A stretch of DNA of 64,000 nucleotides from Odontocerum albicorne (GCA_949825065.1 OX463846.1:14359046-14423045); one strand, 5' to 3'. Shown: positions 20,738 to 32,030, counted from the first letter of the stretch. Translations and numbers: made by a program. Notes: generated by a model not told the origin, from the sequence alone.

Positions 20738-21205
20738 ATGATGGATCAAGAAAATATTGCATTTTTCTGCAAGGGTTTGACAATATCATGCCGATGTGGA
20801 TGTTATGTTCATTATACGAGTATTATAAAGATTAAATAATAAAATAGCTCAAAATTAGCATGTTAAATTAACTAATCATCACCAGCCTCATACATGATGG
20901 GTCAAGAAAATATTGCATATATCTGCACGGGTTTGACAATGTTGTCCCGATGTGCATGTCATGTAAATTATACGTATATAGACATTAAACAAGAAAATAG
21001 CTCAAAATTAGCATGTTAGCTTAACTAATCATCGCCAGCCTCATAACATGATGGGTCAAGAAAATATTGCATATATCTGCACGGGTTTGACAATATTGTC
21101 CCGATGTGCATGTCATGTAAATTATACGTATATAGACATTAAACAAGAAAATAGCTCAAAATTAGCATGTTAGCTTAACTAATCATCGCCAGCCTCATAA
21201 CATGA
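20738..21205. repeat. 154-156-bp satellite, three tandem units
   Basis: Unit borders, marked by ATGATGGGTCAAGAAAATAT, are at 20738, 20894, 21048 and 21202 (spacing 156, 154, 154). Units 2 and 3 are nearly identical. Unit 1 is more diverged and carries TACGAGTA at 20815-20822 where the related unit at 20.17 kb has only two bases. Confidence 0.9.
20815..20822. other. TACGAGTA octamer, apparent 6-bp insertion in the satellite
   Basis: This unit reads GTTCATTATACGAGTATTAT. The related unit near 20177 reads GTTCATTATGTTATAAAG. Removing six bases aligns the two with one substitution. Confidence 0.55.
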
Positions 21206-21209
21206 TGAG

Positions 21210-22240
21210 TCCAACAGACAAACACACAGCACGTGTACACATTGGCACAAGAGTGACATTTGTGTGTTTTTAATGTGGATTTACGGCTTTCGGTGTCATT
21301 TGACAATTTTTTGCCTTTTGAAGTTTTCCGCCTAGTGCAAACACTCGATATATATGGATGTCAATCATTCTCCAACTTTCATGTTTTATTTTTGTTATTT
21401 ACTTTATTTTAACATTTTTCTTAGTATTGTTTGCTGTTGCGATATGTGTGTAGTAGGAATACGCAAATATAGTGATCACGGCATCTATTTGGTGATGATT
21501 ATTGATGTTCTCATTCAGATTTTTAAATTGACATTTTTATTATTTTACACCTTTAATTATTTATTCATGTTTTGTATCATAAATTATTGTAACTTGGAGA
21601 AATCATCATTACAAATATTGTACATTTTCTTTCTTGAACTAAAATAAATTTCTTCTTATTCTATTAGTTAAGTTTTTCTCATGTTTTCAAAAAAACATTA
21701 ATACCAAACTCGTCTTCTTCGACTCGATTGTAAAACTTAAAGATTAACTGACTTCCAACAGATAATCAAATATCTCAGCGCACAATGACCATAATGTATG
21801 CTAATCAACTATTTCCATTATACTGCATGCGACAAAAGTGTAATAAATTACAATACAAATTTATAAGAACGTAGTCTTTTATATGATGTATCTCCACCTC
21901 TGTCTATTAATTGCAGTCTTTCTCCAAAAAATAATCTTATAAACATCTCATTTCAGATAATATATGCTTATATAATCGTATATATCCAGGAAACGTTGGT
22001 TTGGTTTTATAAGGGAAGAATCAAATGAGAAGGAACTCTTGTTTTTTTAGCCCTTCTCTCCAACCATCTGATCACGTGATTTAAGATCATTAGAGTGGCA
22101 ATATATTGTAGAACCGAAAAACGACAGTTTATTTTTTTATACAGACCCATACTTCAACGATTATTAAAATAAATACATTTTGTTTTAAAAACAATTAATA
22201 CATTGAAAAAAAAAATACATTTTTGTAGATTTAAGTTTCA
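21210..22240. other. AT-rich unassigned stretch
   Basis: No element recognised. The plus frame at 21354-21647 is rich in F, L and Y because of base composition, and I do not treat it as a gene. Confidence 0.3.
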
Positions 22241-22244
22241 TTTT

Positions 22245-22570
22245 TCGTTTTCGTTGCTGGCCCTTGTAGTCGATGATTCCTTCGTCATTCTAACGACAAT
22301 TACGTTGAAAAGCGAAGCTGTGCCGATGTGAGCCGGTGCACACCAGCAAACTTACCGTTGCACATCAGCAAACTGGCCACACCGGCACGTTTTTTTCCTT
22401 TTTTTTGTTTTTTAAATAATAAATATAACCGAATTCACAGGTATCTTCATATCCCCTAATACTAGGCGGCAAAAATGCCTGTGTTATTCGAGGGGAGAAG
22501 TACAGTGCGGGGTTCGAACCGTTAACCTTTCGCACGGAAGTCTAGTGTGTTACCTCTGTATGTAACACAC
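22245..22570 (-). repeat. tRNA-derived SINE, family SINE3 (head plus long body)
   Basis: In minus orientation the head at about 22570-22505 contains a clear B box (plus: GGGGTTCGAACCG). Next comes a TCGAATAACACAGGC-type segment, then TTCGGTTATATTTATT, then the body with GTTTGCTGGTGTGCA and a GCACAGCTTCGC segment to 22245. The copy at 39.8-40.2 kb has the same order. Confidence 0.6.
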
Positions 22571-22914
22571 TAGACTTCTACACACTAGACACACAAACCG
22601 ATTCTCTGTTGAGGTAGGTTTAAACGGCAAAGTGCCAGATATCTATATTTCCCGCTTCTTCAATAACCTTCAGCAATACATGACGACCTATAGTGTAACA
22701 ACCTATTTCATTTTTAATTATTCGTTTTCTGCGTGTAAGTATTTTTTTACTTCATCTTTGAATGCTTCTATCTCACACAAGATACTTTGGTCCTCTTGAT
22801 TTTTTTCTGAATGTTTTATTTTCATTACTACGCCACTTAAATCCATAATGCTGTGACACATATTATTTTTTCAATTTGCTCTTAGACTTTCTTCTAGTCA
22901 AAATCTCTATCCAT

Positions 22915-23330
22915 ATATATGTAGGTAAGCTTCAATGTGCTGGCATTTTACACGGTTTCGCAATTCACTTGACATATCAAGCATATAGCATACCCCTGAA
23001 TGAAACTGTTGTTTTTCACAAACTTCCGGCAAAAGCTTCTCTTCAAGTAAAACCATGGTACTCGTATCCTTTAGATATTCTTATAAATAAAGAAGCCGCT
23101 CCCATTTATGGTACAGCAGTGCCAACACATCTTCGAAAAATACAAATAGTGCAAAATAAGCATTCGTATAGCGGTTGGAGCTCTTTGGCATGTACGCAAC
23201 ATTATACTGCTCAACGACACTTGACTGTCGTTAGTCGGATATTTTACTGCGTTTCTGACCAAACGGTGCTAGACTTCTCTTTCCACCAAAGCAAATCCTT
23301 TTATTAATATCCTTGCTCAAAAAGATCTAT
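22915..23330 (+). pseudogene. Jockey-like reverse transcriptase, thumb/C-terminal remnant
   Basis: Around 23100-23155 the plus frame reads APIYGTAVPTHLRKIQIVQN. After a +1 shift it reads IRIAVGALWHVRNIILLND, and later GYFTAFLTKR. This matches the order of the segment after the YADD core in Jockey-type LINEs (PVWG.A...L..LQ..QNK.LR...GAPWYVRN..LH.DL). Compare LQVLQNKAMR...APYFVSNKRLHEDL in the copy at 56.6-57.6 kb. It has at least two frameshifts and is inactive. Upstream sequence to 22915 is only tentatively included. Confidence 0.55.
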
Positions 23331-24275
23331 TGTAGCCTATACTCCATAAAATTTCTAAATTAAATCCTTCAAGTCTTCTCTTCAGTTTGACATAACGCTC
23401 CAACACCCCCAGTTAGCCTGTCACTTTTCCGATAAGTAGTCAGCAGTCTGAGGGTTTGGAACACCAGAGTATACATCATCACACCATGATACTCCGATGA
23501 TATAAATGTTATTCAATTCAATATAATGATTGGGAAACACTGTAGCTGTTTGCCAAAGCACAATAATTTTTAGTGTCACTTTAATCAGCAAAAGAGTTTG
23601 ACACATTTCTTTTTGTATAATCAACGCCTCGGTTTATGACATCCGGTGTATGAGTAACGGCCCCTGATCCTGGAAATAATTTAGCTTAACCGCCAGTCGG
23701 GTCAGCACTTAATGCTTAATGCCGTGCCTGATCGTATCAAAATAAACTCGAGTTGGACCTTGAAGTGATATTCAGAAAAATGTTCAGGGTTAAAAAGTTC
23801 AAACAGTTTATTTTTCTACCGACGATTAAACGACGTTTTTTTTATGTCATATAACGCTAGAACGATTTCGGTCAAATATTTGCTAGACCCGAAACAACTA
23901 AGGGAGAAAAAAAACAATTATAGTTAATTTTACCTTTAAAATTAAGGTTTCGATAAGGTGTGGAAGGTTTATTACTTTTATTCTCATGGTCTTATTAAAA
24001 AAAGTTACAAAATCAAGATTGTTGTTGTACATTTATTTACGACCTTATCCCTAAGAATTTTTTCTTATTATTTCTAGTTTATTAAATTAAATTAATGATT
24101 AATTATTTCGTAAACTCAACCGTAACAAAAAGCAAATATGGACACGCACACGAGTGTCCATTTTTAAAAAGTGCACCACCGTCTCCTGAGCAGGTAACAT
24201 ATTTAGCAGGTTACAGATTATATATAAAAACAAAACTTCTGGTATTTCCCAAATTATCCGAATTAACATTTCAAA
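23331..24275. other. Unassigned stretch
   Basis: No recognised family. A GC-richer patch at 23625-23780 has several short direct words (CTTAATGC twice) but no clear structure. Confidence 0.3.
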
Positions 24276-24279
24276 CATA

Positions 24280-24545
24280 TTTAAGAGCGTGGAGATGGGA
24301 AACAACATTATCTTCGACAACATCAATCAAACCTTCGGGTTTAGAGCCACTGGAGAAGGCACGGAACTCATTGTTCGTAATCGCTTATGTTAGCAATACT
24401 ACAGCAGTGACGAAGCAAGAACACTCGCACATGTTTAGTGAGTGTAAGATATTTTTACCAGACTGGGACTGAGGAATCGAGAATCGCACCTAAAATTTCA
24501 GGGTAGAAGTCAAGTGTCTTAACCAACTAGGCCACTGAGGTCGTC
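24280..24545 (-). repeat. tRNA-derived SINE, family SINE1
   Basis: In minus orientation the A-box region is well kept (GTGGCCTAGTTGGTTAAGAC). A degenerate B box follows, then the SINE1 body to about 24280 (plus: TTCGGGTTTAGAGCCACTGG). An open plus frame runs across it (24095-24472) but has no protein-family features. Confidence 0.6.
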
Positions 24546-24599
24546 AGTTTATATTGGGAATTTTCATGTTTCACGATTATTTGTGTTTTATAAAATACA

Positions 24600-25085
24600 T
24601 ACATACCATCACGTCAATTCCCTGTTGAAATAGGCAGAGAAGACAAAGCGACAGACTTTCCTATCTCGATACACATTCTTAGCTTCCTCCACATCCATAT
24701 ACCTTCTCATACAATTTTCTACGATTTCTCTGACTTTTACGTGTTCTTCTTTCAATATAGTATTTACTTATTTCAACCATACTTTACTCGTTTTCATCCC
24801 ACTCAACACATCATCAGTGTTCAGTTCACATTCATCCCTAATCACTTCATTTCGTATTGTATCATACATTATGACGCTGTGTATTTTTCTCAATGCACGC
24901 ATTTATTCGGCTCATATCAGTCATTTTCCACGTCCACGTTTCTCTCCTTTACATCAAAGTTGTCACCAAAATACTATCACTAACATACTATCATCTTAGA
25001 AGATTTTGATACTGTTCGGTTTAAGTATATTCGTTTAAGTGCCCCATTGATTTTATTTCCTATCTTTTTTCATTAAACGTATCAT
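24600..25085 (-). mobile_element. RTE-A 3' portion
   Basis: The plus-strand left edge shows the terminal tract ACATACATACCATCACGTCA. It is followed by reversed family sequence (GCCTCCTCCACATC-like, CATCAAAGTTGTCACCAAAA, GATTTTGATACTGTTCGGTT). Coding frames are destroyed. The same order appears at 7.86-8.5 kb and 63.1-63.7 kb. Confidence 0.65.
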
Positions 25086-25139
25086 AAAATATGTATTGCT
25101 TCCAATTCATATTAAAACATAGTTATACGCTTATATAAT

Positions 25140-25260
25140 ATGTTTTATGGGGATGTGGAACGAATGAATGAAGAAAGACTAACAAAATATATATACATTA
25201 CAATTGCGATTGAAAGGGGTTTGAGAGGAGACTAAGAAAAGTATGGTTGGTTTAAGTGTT
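25140..25260 (+). mobile_element. RTE-A fragment
   Basis: GGAACGAATGAATGAAGAAA, then a decayed GGAGGCGTGGTAGAGG-like block and AGTATGGTTGG. It corresponds to the VERMNEE...VWL part of the C-terminal coding region. Confidence 0.5.
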
Positions 25261-25834
25261 ATTTCTTCTCTATCAATGTAAAATCTAGGTTCGTAAATTA
25301 ATTGTGATTTGAAGATGTCAGAAATTAATGTACGTCGAAACTAGATGTCATTGTAATAATGAAGAAAATAGGATTCTTACATTATCTAAGTTCTTAATAA
25401 GAAGATAATCTGTGACGAATGAATAACTAAATAACTATACTAGTCAGAAGCGCATAATGAGTGTGAAATTAATAGACCTAAGAAACTACGATAGAATTTA
25501 TGTTAACTATAGAAGCTCGCATATAGCAAAGAGTATGATGTAGAAGTCTGAATATAAGAGTGGAGATATTTTTGACTTCCTCGAAACTCTTATATTAAAT
25601 TCAGTAAGATATTTTACTATAATATTATTTGATTAATTCGTTACATACTCTTCAATATATTTTGATTGGAAATGCTACATATTAAAGATTGTGACCAAGA
25701 AATAAAATTGGGGGCCAATATTATCTTCATCTCCTTTGATTCACGTTTTGAATTTAGAATATCAAAAGAACACATGTCATACACTTTGTTTTATTTTTCA
25801 TTCGTATGGTACCTTTCAACTTTCAACATATCCG

Positions 25835-26215
25835 TGATTGGGAGACAAAATTGTCTTCGGCCCCATTAATAGAGCCTTCGGGGTAAGAGTCACTAATGTA
25901 GATAATTCTACCCCGTATGTGAAGAGGCAAAAACATGTATTTAATTCTAGCGCGTATTGTTGCCAGACGAACTCTTTTACTATAATAGGGTCCATTGTGT
26001 ACCGTCGGGAATGGAACTTGAAGCCCCCGGATGAAAGTCACTAGAAGAGTTGTCAACTTACTGTTTATGGTTGTATATGATAGTAATATAACCGCAGGTC
26101 GGAAACTAATTGTAACCTGGTTGACGAACTCTTTATCTGAAGTATACTCTTTTTTAAGTTTCTAGAGGAACTCGAATTCGAAACCATCTGTGTTACGTTA
26201 CTAGGGACGCTGTAA
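25835..26215 (-). repeat. tRNA-derived SINE, family SINE1
   Basis: Body at about 25838-25920 (plus: GTCTTCGGCCCCATTAATAG, CTTCGGGGTAAGAGTCACTA). A degenerate head in reverse lies near 26160-26215 (plus: GAACTCGAATTCGAAACC). The middle section is longer than in the copy at 24.3 kb and seems to contain a partly repeated body (GGAATGGAACTTGAAGCC). Confidence 0.45.
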
Positions 26216-27245
26216 TACATGGTAATATAAAATACCTAACGTAGTCTTGGTCACCCTACAGTTCACTTATTGCCTTCGAAGACTTGTCAAGTAACCATTA
26301 TTAATCATAGAATATTAGGGCCATCAATCATGAAAGTTTCCAGCCAGAAGGCCGCTCGTAGCGCTCAATTTTTTGACAGACACTTCGAGACAGCACAGGA
26401 GCCCGGAGCACCAAGCATAATGTACCAACAACTCGAGAATTTCTTATATTTTACTAATATTTTTTCCTTTTTGAAGATTTTATGAAGACTGTGAAGAATT
26501 ATTTACAGATGTACAGTGAAAATTAATTCATTTCCTATGGTTTTTAGTAAATTTTATTGATTTAGTAACTGAAAAAGTGTAAATTTTGAAAACTAGGGTA
26601 TTAGATTTCCAATCGTTGGAAGACTATCATTATTTTTTTATTTCCAGCTATCTTATTTTTAAGCTTTTGCACATATGTTACAAGAAGGTTTTTCGTCAGA
26701 ATATAAAAAAAACACCTCAAATATATGTATCTGTCGCCATAATTAATACGTAGCACGTTTATTAGTTCAGCGCTGAACCTGTTGATTTTCTAAAATCATC
26801 TGTGCTATTTCACTTACTACCACATTATGCCTTAATGAAAACAAGGTTACAAATATTATATTGATTAAGATTTTTATTTATGACTTATTTTTTATATATA
26901 ATTTGGTATAGCGCTGTTTTCCGACCATTAAGATCACCTAAAGTGCGCCTAAAGTAACCATTAAGATCACCTAAAGTAATAGCTCAACTTATTAACTTAC
27001 GAGTACAAAATATGTACAGCGCATAAGTTTAAAGGTTTTGATATTCTTAACAAAGTAAACAGCCTAGATTAGCCATCTCACTAGACTTATTGCTTTTTCT
27101 GAGACAGCTGGATTACACTTGCAAAATTAACACGTAACAGTCCAAGCTATGTAAAATGGGATAACTAAAAGATGAGCCTGTTGAATTTGGGAATACTATT
27201 ATAAATCATGTCTTTTTTTCTTCGGCCAGAGTTCGAAATTGATAA
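26216..27245. other. Unassigned stretch with a small direct repeat
   Basis: ACCATTAAGATCACCTAAAG occurs at 26924 and 26957, a 33-base spacing. An R4-like TATAGCGCTGTTTT word lies just before. Nothing else is recognised. Confidence 0.4.
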
Positions 27246-27248
27246 TCA

Positions 27249-27675
<427 letters not shown>

Positions 27676-27680
27676 TATTA

Positions 27681-27863
27681 TTTAGTGAACACAAATCTGC
27701 CTTAACAAATCCTCTAATTTATTCTGAAATGACTAATCATTGTCACCGTGAAAAGCATACATTTTCTATCGATGATGCCAAATTCTTACATATCAGTAGT
27801 AACGGAAATAAATTGGACAGATTGGAGGCCCTAGAAATTTCTAAGTCAGTGTATCGAAGGTGA
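27681..27863 (+). pseudogene. Penelope-like element, C-terminal (GIY-YIG endonuclease side) fragment
   Basis: The frame reads [30 protein letters not shown], then [16 protein letters not shown] and stops. Penelope-like retroelements end with a comparable SAL..H....H.F....K.L....N..KR...EALEI segment behind the GIY-YIG domain. The minus-strand copy at 31.8 kb keeps the frame longer. Here an extra base after SVY (about 27853) causes the stop. The reverse transcriptase is absent. Confidence 0.6.
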
Positions 27864-28095
27864 ACATCTGGCAAACACATATATACCAAGAATCTCTCAG
27901 CTGCTCGCCGAAGTCGTCCCATGCCTCCCTCAGCCCCCGGTCCCCAACCGTTAGAAGCGTGTATCTCGGTACCAGTTCGAACGGAATTCAGTCTTGTTTG
28001 TGCTCCCCTGGTGATGAGGTAAAATCCTTGAAACCGGTAGGGTTATACCGTTACAAAAAGTGAAATAAACGGTGTTTGATAAAACAAACTACAAT
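27864..28095 (+). mobile_element. Penelope-like element, 3' tail
   Basis: Continues from the coding fragment: GGTGAACATCTGGCAAACAC, a GC-richer segment (CCCTCAGCCCCCGGTCCCCA), then GTGATGAGGTAAAATCCTTG, AACCGGTAGGGTTATACCGT and AGTGAAATAAACGGTGTTTG. The same tail is found in all Penelope-like copies of this window, here in a single forward orientation. Confidence 0.6.
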
Positions 28096-28154
28096 GATAA
28101 TAATATCATTAATTGAGAGTAAAATCAAAGCAATACAGTCATATGTGAAACAAT

Positions 28155-28250
28155 TAGATCAGGTGCTATCAAAAGGTCTGCGCTTATATTTTAAGACCCT
28201 CCGGATTATTATCACCCAAGCATTAACAGGTGAAACCTGACTGGGCATAT
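28155..28250 (+). repeat. R6 repeat fragment
   Basis: TATCAAAAGGTCTGCGCTTA matches the start of the duplicated R6 block at 61.5 and 61.7 kb (TATCAAAAGGTCTGGGCTCA). Similarity fades after about 60 bases. Confidence 0.4.
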
Positions 28251-28335
28251 CATATATATTTTTCAGACCAAATTACTCAAGACTTTGCGACAAAGTATTT
28301 CTTTACTCTTCTGATGTTTTAAAAGCATTAATAGA

Positions 28336-28560
28336 CGACCTCTGTGGCCTAGATGGCAAAGTAAATGTTTTCCAGCCTGGAGGTAATGGGTTCAATTCCC
28401 GTTTGAATCCAAAGGTCCTGCCTGGTTTTCACTTCGGACCTCTTTAACATATTTCTGGTTAGTTGAAAGATATTGGCATGTAGTAATAATCCCACCAAGT
28501 TATACCGTACACAACAAAGGTGCAATACACATAAGTTTAATTAATACAATACAATACATT
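28336..28560 (+). repeat. tRNA-derived SINE, family SINE2
   Basis: Head GACCTCTGTGGCCTAGATGG (A box), then GGGTTCAATTCCCG (B box), body CTGCCTGGTTTTCACTTCGG and CTCTTTAACATATTTCTGGT, tail GTTGAAAGATATTGGCATGT, and an A/T-rich end. One of the best-kept heads in the window. Confidence 0.7.
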
Positions 28561-28579
28561 TTTAAAAGTATGAAATATG

Positions 28580-28680
28580 TATGTGGACCAGGCGAGACCT
28601 ATGAGGACGGATAGAAAGACGTGAAGTTCCATCCTCTCATCCTACTCCAAAAGGGGTGTAACGTAATGGTATGTATGTAA
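28580..28680 (+). mobile_element. RTE-A 3' tail fragment
   Basis: GATAGAAAGACGTGAAGTTC, then CCTACTCCAAAAGGGGTGTA and ACGTAATGGTATGTATGTAA. It ends in the family's (ATGT)n-type tail. Confidence 0.5.
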
Positions 28681-28714
28681 TAATAATGATAAAAAAAGGA
28701 CAAATAATTTAGTT

Positions 28715-28896
28715 ACTCGGGATTTGATATAACTATTATTGCTCGGGATTTGATATCACTATTATTGCTCCGGATTTGATGTCACTATTATTGTTCGGGA
28801 TTTGATATCACTATTATTGCTCGGGATTGGATATCACTATTGTTGTTCGGGATTTGATATCACTTTTATTGCTCGGGATTTGATATCACTATTATT
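28715..28896. repeat. 26-bp tandem repeat, 7 copies
   Basis: GCTCGGGATTTGATATCACT plus ATTATT, repeated at 28715, 28741, 28767, 28793, 28819, 28845 and 28871, with scattered substitutions. Each unit contains GATATC. Confidence 0.95.
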
Positions 28897-28904
28897 AACA
28901 GAAT

Positions 28905-29110
28905 AACAATATTACCAAAAAAAAGTTGACATTGTTGTATAAGGACAGGAAGGTGGTGGCTGTGGCCATTAGATTAGGTACTTCTCCGTATCTTCATATA
29001 TTTGGAAACACATGTTATATTTAGTAAGAAAACCACAGAAAATTTATCGAGGGAAGACGAACCATAAATAAACCTTTGTAGATCTTCCGATCTGTGATGG
29101 TAACGTCTTT
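28905..29110 (+). repeat. Dispersed repeat R4
   Basis: Matches 4.1-4.3 kb and 58.9-59.0 kb: GGACAGGAAGGTGGTGGCTG, then AGATTAGGTACTTCTCCGTA, then CATATATTTGGAAACACA, then GGGAAGACGAACCATAAATA. Confidence 0.6.
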
Positions 29111-29114
29111 AGGT

Positions 29115-29990
29115 GAGGTATAGTGCATGTATGTAGTGTTTATATACAATCATAAACTTTAAAAAGACAAAGGTAGTTTTAAGGTGCTTTCTTAACCTGC
29201 ACACCCCACTCATGTATTTAACACTTTGAAACAGACAGTGATCAATCCAAATAAAATATAACTCGAGTATATTAAAAAACTTTTAAAATTATTGAATTTA
29301 TGGGTCTCTCAATAATGTTTCAAAATAGGATACTGTTTAAATGACAAATAAACCATACTAAGTATATATTTTTTTGCAATATATTTATACATTCAATTAG
29401 GCTACGATCTTCCAATATACAAGAAGGTCTTAGGAATCAAAAGGAAAAAGAAAAAATGGTCTTTCATCAAAACTCAAAACGCCGTCAAATGTCAGACCTT
29501 TCAAAACCCGGCATGTGCCATCGAGTGTTGCCAGTCATATTATTTATCCACCTTAGTGCTATTTACACGGCCGGCTTTATAATATTTTCCTATTTGTATT
29601 GTAACATGACGGGCTGTCAGAGGTTGTTTGTTTGTGTGACATCCTGTCATAAGTGAGTGACCGTCTTTGGTCATTATTATGTTATTCATCATGGGTTGCG
29701 AGCTATTGTTGTGCCATGTCCACTCTGTATGTGAGTTTCATGCCTTGTGATCGATGGGTGAGGAGGGTTTTATTGTGTTTTTATTCTGGATAGTGTGGGA
29801 GGCAATCATGAAGTTATTTTTTGTTAGTTCATGTATACCTTCATATCATTAGGGCACTATGGGAAATAATAAAATTAACGCGATAATATCACTCATGCTT
29901 TTAATTAAACGATAAAATATATTTCCGAAATGTTGATTGATCGAAATGATTATGAATGTTGTGAAATTCAAAGTCATGGGTTATAGAAAA
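29115..29990. other. Unassigned stretch, GC-richer in the middle
   Basis: 29480-29830 has a more balanced base mix than its flanks (GGCATGTGCCATCGAGTGTT, ATGACGGGCTGTCAGAGG). It includes an open plus frame at 29456-29656 with one hydrophobic segment. I see no family features or splice context good enough to call an exon. It may be unique conserved DNA. Confidence 0.3.
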
Positions 29991-29994
29991 GTGT

Positions 29995-30625
29995 GAAAGG
30001 AAAAGCGAAATATGGGTGGAAAATGAAAGTTTGGAGCAATTTGAGTTGATTCTGCTCTTAAGGTAGTATTATCTCAGATGATGGAAGAGGTACGAGGGAT
30101 ATAGTTAACGACGTGTAACAATAGGAAACAGTCAATGGAGGACTAAAATTATGTATGGGAATGAAACATGGACATGGAATGACACTGAAAGAAGCCGAAT
30201 TAATGCTGTAGAAATGTGTGTGCTGAGAAGAATGCGTGGGGTGATAATTTATAACAGAATACGGAATGGAGTGATTGGGGATGAATGTGAACTAGAAGTT
30301 AATGTGTCGAGTAAGATGAAGAAGAGTACTCTGATATGGTTTGGCCACGTGGAACGAATGAATGGAGAAAAATTAACAAAACGAATATACAGTGTAAATA
30401 TGATTAGAAGGCGTGGTAGAGGAAGATTAACGAAGGTATGGTTGAATCAAGTGAATTAAAATTTGAAAGAAGGAATAGTAAGAAGTAAGAAAAATCGTAG
30501 AAGTTGTGGGAAAAGGTACGTGGCTGTGATAATGACAAAATATGTGTGATTGAGATAGGATAATCTAGCTCTACGTCCTCTCTGCCTATCCCAGCAGGGA
30601 AACTGTGTAATGGTATGTTTGTATA
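29995..30625 (+). mobile_element. RTE-A non-LTR retrotransposon, best-preserved 3' portion
   Basis: Contains the clearest coding remnant (30151-30459, 102 residues): MYGNETWTWNDTERSRINAV, CVLRRMRGV, then STLIWFGHVERMNGEKLTKR and RRGRGRLTKVWLNQVN. This is the region after the reverse-transcriptase palm in RTE-type LINEs (LYG.E.W, RIRN.VI, WFGHV.RM, GRRGRGRP, W.DQV). Downstream, frames are broken. The sequence runs through CTACGTCCTCTCTGCCTATC to the tail GTAATGGTATGTTTGTATAT. No polymerase motif remains. Confidence 0.75.
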
Positions 30626-30659
30626 TAGGTTGGATGAAATTATCATCATATAATAATAT

Positions 30660-30745
30660 CAAAAAGGATGATTTATATAGCGCCGTTCAGAAAGCCAACT
30701 CTCTTCAAGAGAGTTCTAACTCAACATTCGAACTCACTCATAAAT
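30660..30745 (+). repeat. R4 head fragment
   Basis: AAGGATGATTTATATAGCGC, then GAAAGCCAACTCTCTTCAAG. It corresponds to the left part of the fuller R4 copy at 58.8 kb. Confidence 0.45.
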
Positions 30746-30749
30746 TTTG

Positions 30750-31280
30750 ATATGATAAAAATGATTGTTTTAAGTGCTTCTTAAAGCTGCACACTGCACA
30801 CCATTCCACACGGCAACGGCAAAAACGTTATCAATATTTTTTGCAGGTTGTACTGTACACAACGGAAGTATAATAGAAAACGTTAAATTAACAAGGACAA
30901 TAAATACCCTTTCGGGAGGTATTATTTCCTACAAATGAAAAATATGTTTGAACTATGACTCCTCAGGCATATTACCGATACTTTATCGTACTGAAATGTT
31001 AGTTATTTATATTTTATATAGTATTGATATTTGTAAAAGTCATAATATTATAATTAGAGAAAGGAAACATTTATAACACGGACCCCCGTTAAGTCGATTA
31101 ATCAAAACTCTTTCCTTCATTACTCATTCCGATTTATGAATAGTAAATTATATTACTCATCAATATTTTCGCCTAGAGTGTGTATCACAATACATTACAC
31201 GAGTAATGTGAAAGAAAATACAATACTATAATGATTTTTATTACACTTTAGTTGTTTAAAGTACAACCAATCGACCAAAA
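30750..31280. other. AT-rich unassigned stretch
   Basis: No recognisable element. Composition is low in GC throughout. Confidence 0.3.
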
Positions 31281-31283
31281 AGA

Positions 31284-31445
31284 AGACCTTCGTAGCCTAG
31301 TCACATGACTATGTCTTGCAATCCGGGAGTTTCCGTTAGACTCTTGTTAGAGGTTTTAAAAATATTTTATGGCTTAACTAATGGCATATTTAACATATTT
31401 CTTGTTAGTTGTAAGATATTAACACATGACAATATATAAAAATAC
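31284..31445 (+). repeat. tRNA-derived SINE, family SINE2 (degenerate)
   Basis: Head GAAGACCTTCGTAGCCTAGT. The B box is largely lost. Body fragments GGCATATTTAACATATTTCT and TGTTAGTTGTAAGATATTAA match the SINE2 body and tail. Confidence 0.5.
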
Positions 31446-31564
31446 GTTGAAAAAGGAATGAATCATATGTTGTATTTTTTCTTTACTTGTATTATTGGCA
31501 ATGTATAGTCATTAATGATTATAATCAAACTGTCTGAATTATTATTGAGTTATATATTACATTT

Positions 31565-31950
31565 TTATAGTAAAGGCGTTAACATTGTGGAGGTTTAAAG
31601 ACATTGTAATTTGTTTTATCAATCACTGTTTATTCCACTTTTTGTAACGGTATAACCATACCAGTGTCAATGGTTTAACCTCATCTTCAGGGGAGCACAA
31701 ACAAGGCTGAATTCTGTTCGAACTGGCACTGACATACACACTTCTAACGGTAAACATTCGGGTTGGGGACTGGCGGCTGGGAGAGGCACGGGCCGACCTC
31801 GGCGAGCAGTGGAGAGATTCTTGGTATGTATGTGTTTGCCAGATGTTCACCTTCATGTACTGATTTAGAAATTTCTAGGGCCTCTAATCTGTCCAATTTA
31901 TTTCCATTACTATTGATACGAAAGAATTTGGTATCATTGATAGAAAATTA
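31565..31950 (-). pseudogene. Penelope-like element, 3' part, reverse copy of an inverted dimer
   Basis: On the minus strand from about 31940 one frame reads [54 protein letters not shown] and ends PNVYR-stop. This continues the fragment at 27.7 kb past its frameshift. Then come the tail (CTGAAGATGAGGTTAAACCA; ATGGTTATACCGTTACAAAA) and the outer flank with CTTTAAACCTCCACAATG at 31571-31605. The segment fits the C-terminus of Penelope-like proteins behind the GIY-YIG endonuclease. The catalytic residues lie upstream and are not present. Confidence 0.6.
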
Positions 31951-32030
31951 GGTGAAAGCCTTTGAAACCGGTAGGGTTATATCCTTACAAAAAGTGGAAT
32001 AAACAGTGTTTGATAAAACAAATTACAAAT
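31951..32030 (+). mobile_element. Penelope-like tail, forward half of the inverted dimer
   Basis: GAAAGCCTTTGAAACCGGTA, then GGGTTATATCCTTACAAAAA, then GTGGAATAAACAGTGTTTGA. Together with the reverse copy this gives roughly 75-bp inverted arms at both ends of a 430-bp block, resembling a terminal-inverted-repeat transposon. Confidence 0.6.

Noticed and set aside
21354..21647. A membrane protein gene
   Set aside because: The Phe/Leu/Tyr-rich frame follows from AT-rich composition. There is no start context, splice site or family resemblance.
22876..23307. A 143-codon host gene
   Set aside because: The recognisable part is a frameshifted Jockey-like reverse-transcriptase segment.
24095..24472. 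A 125-codon host gene
   Set aside because: Most of it is a reversed SINE1 copy. The residues show no family pattern.
31565..32030. A conventional terminal-inverted-repeat transposon
   Set aside because: The arms are Penelope-like tails in opposite orientation, and one carries the retroelement's C-terminal coding end. No TA, TTAA or 8-bp duplication fits.
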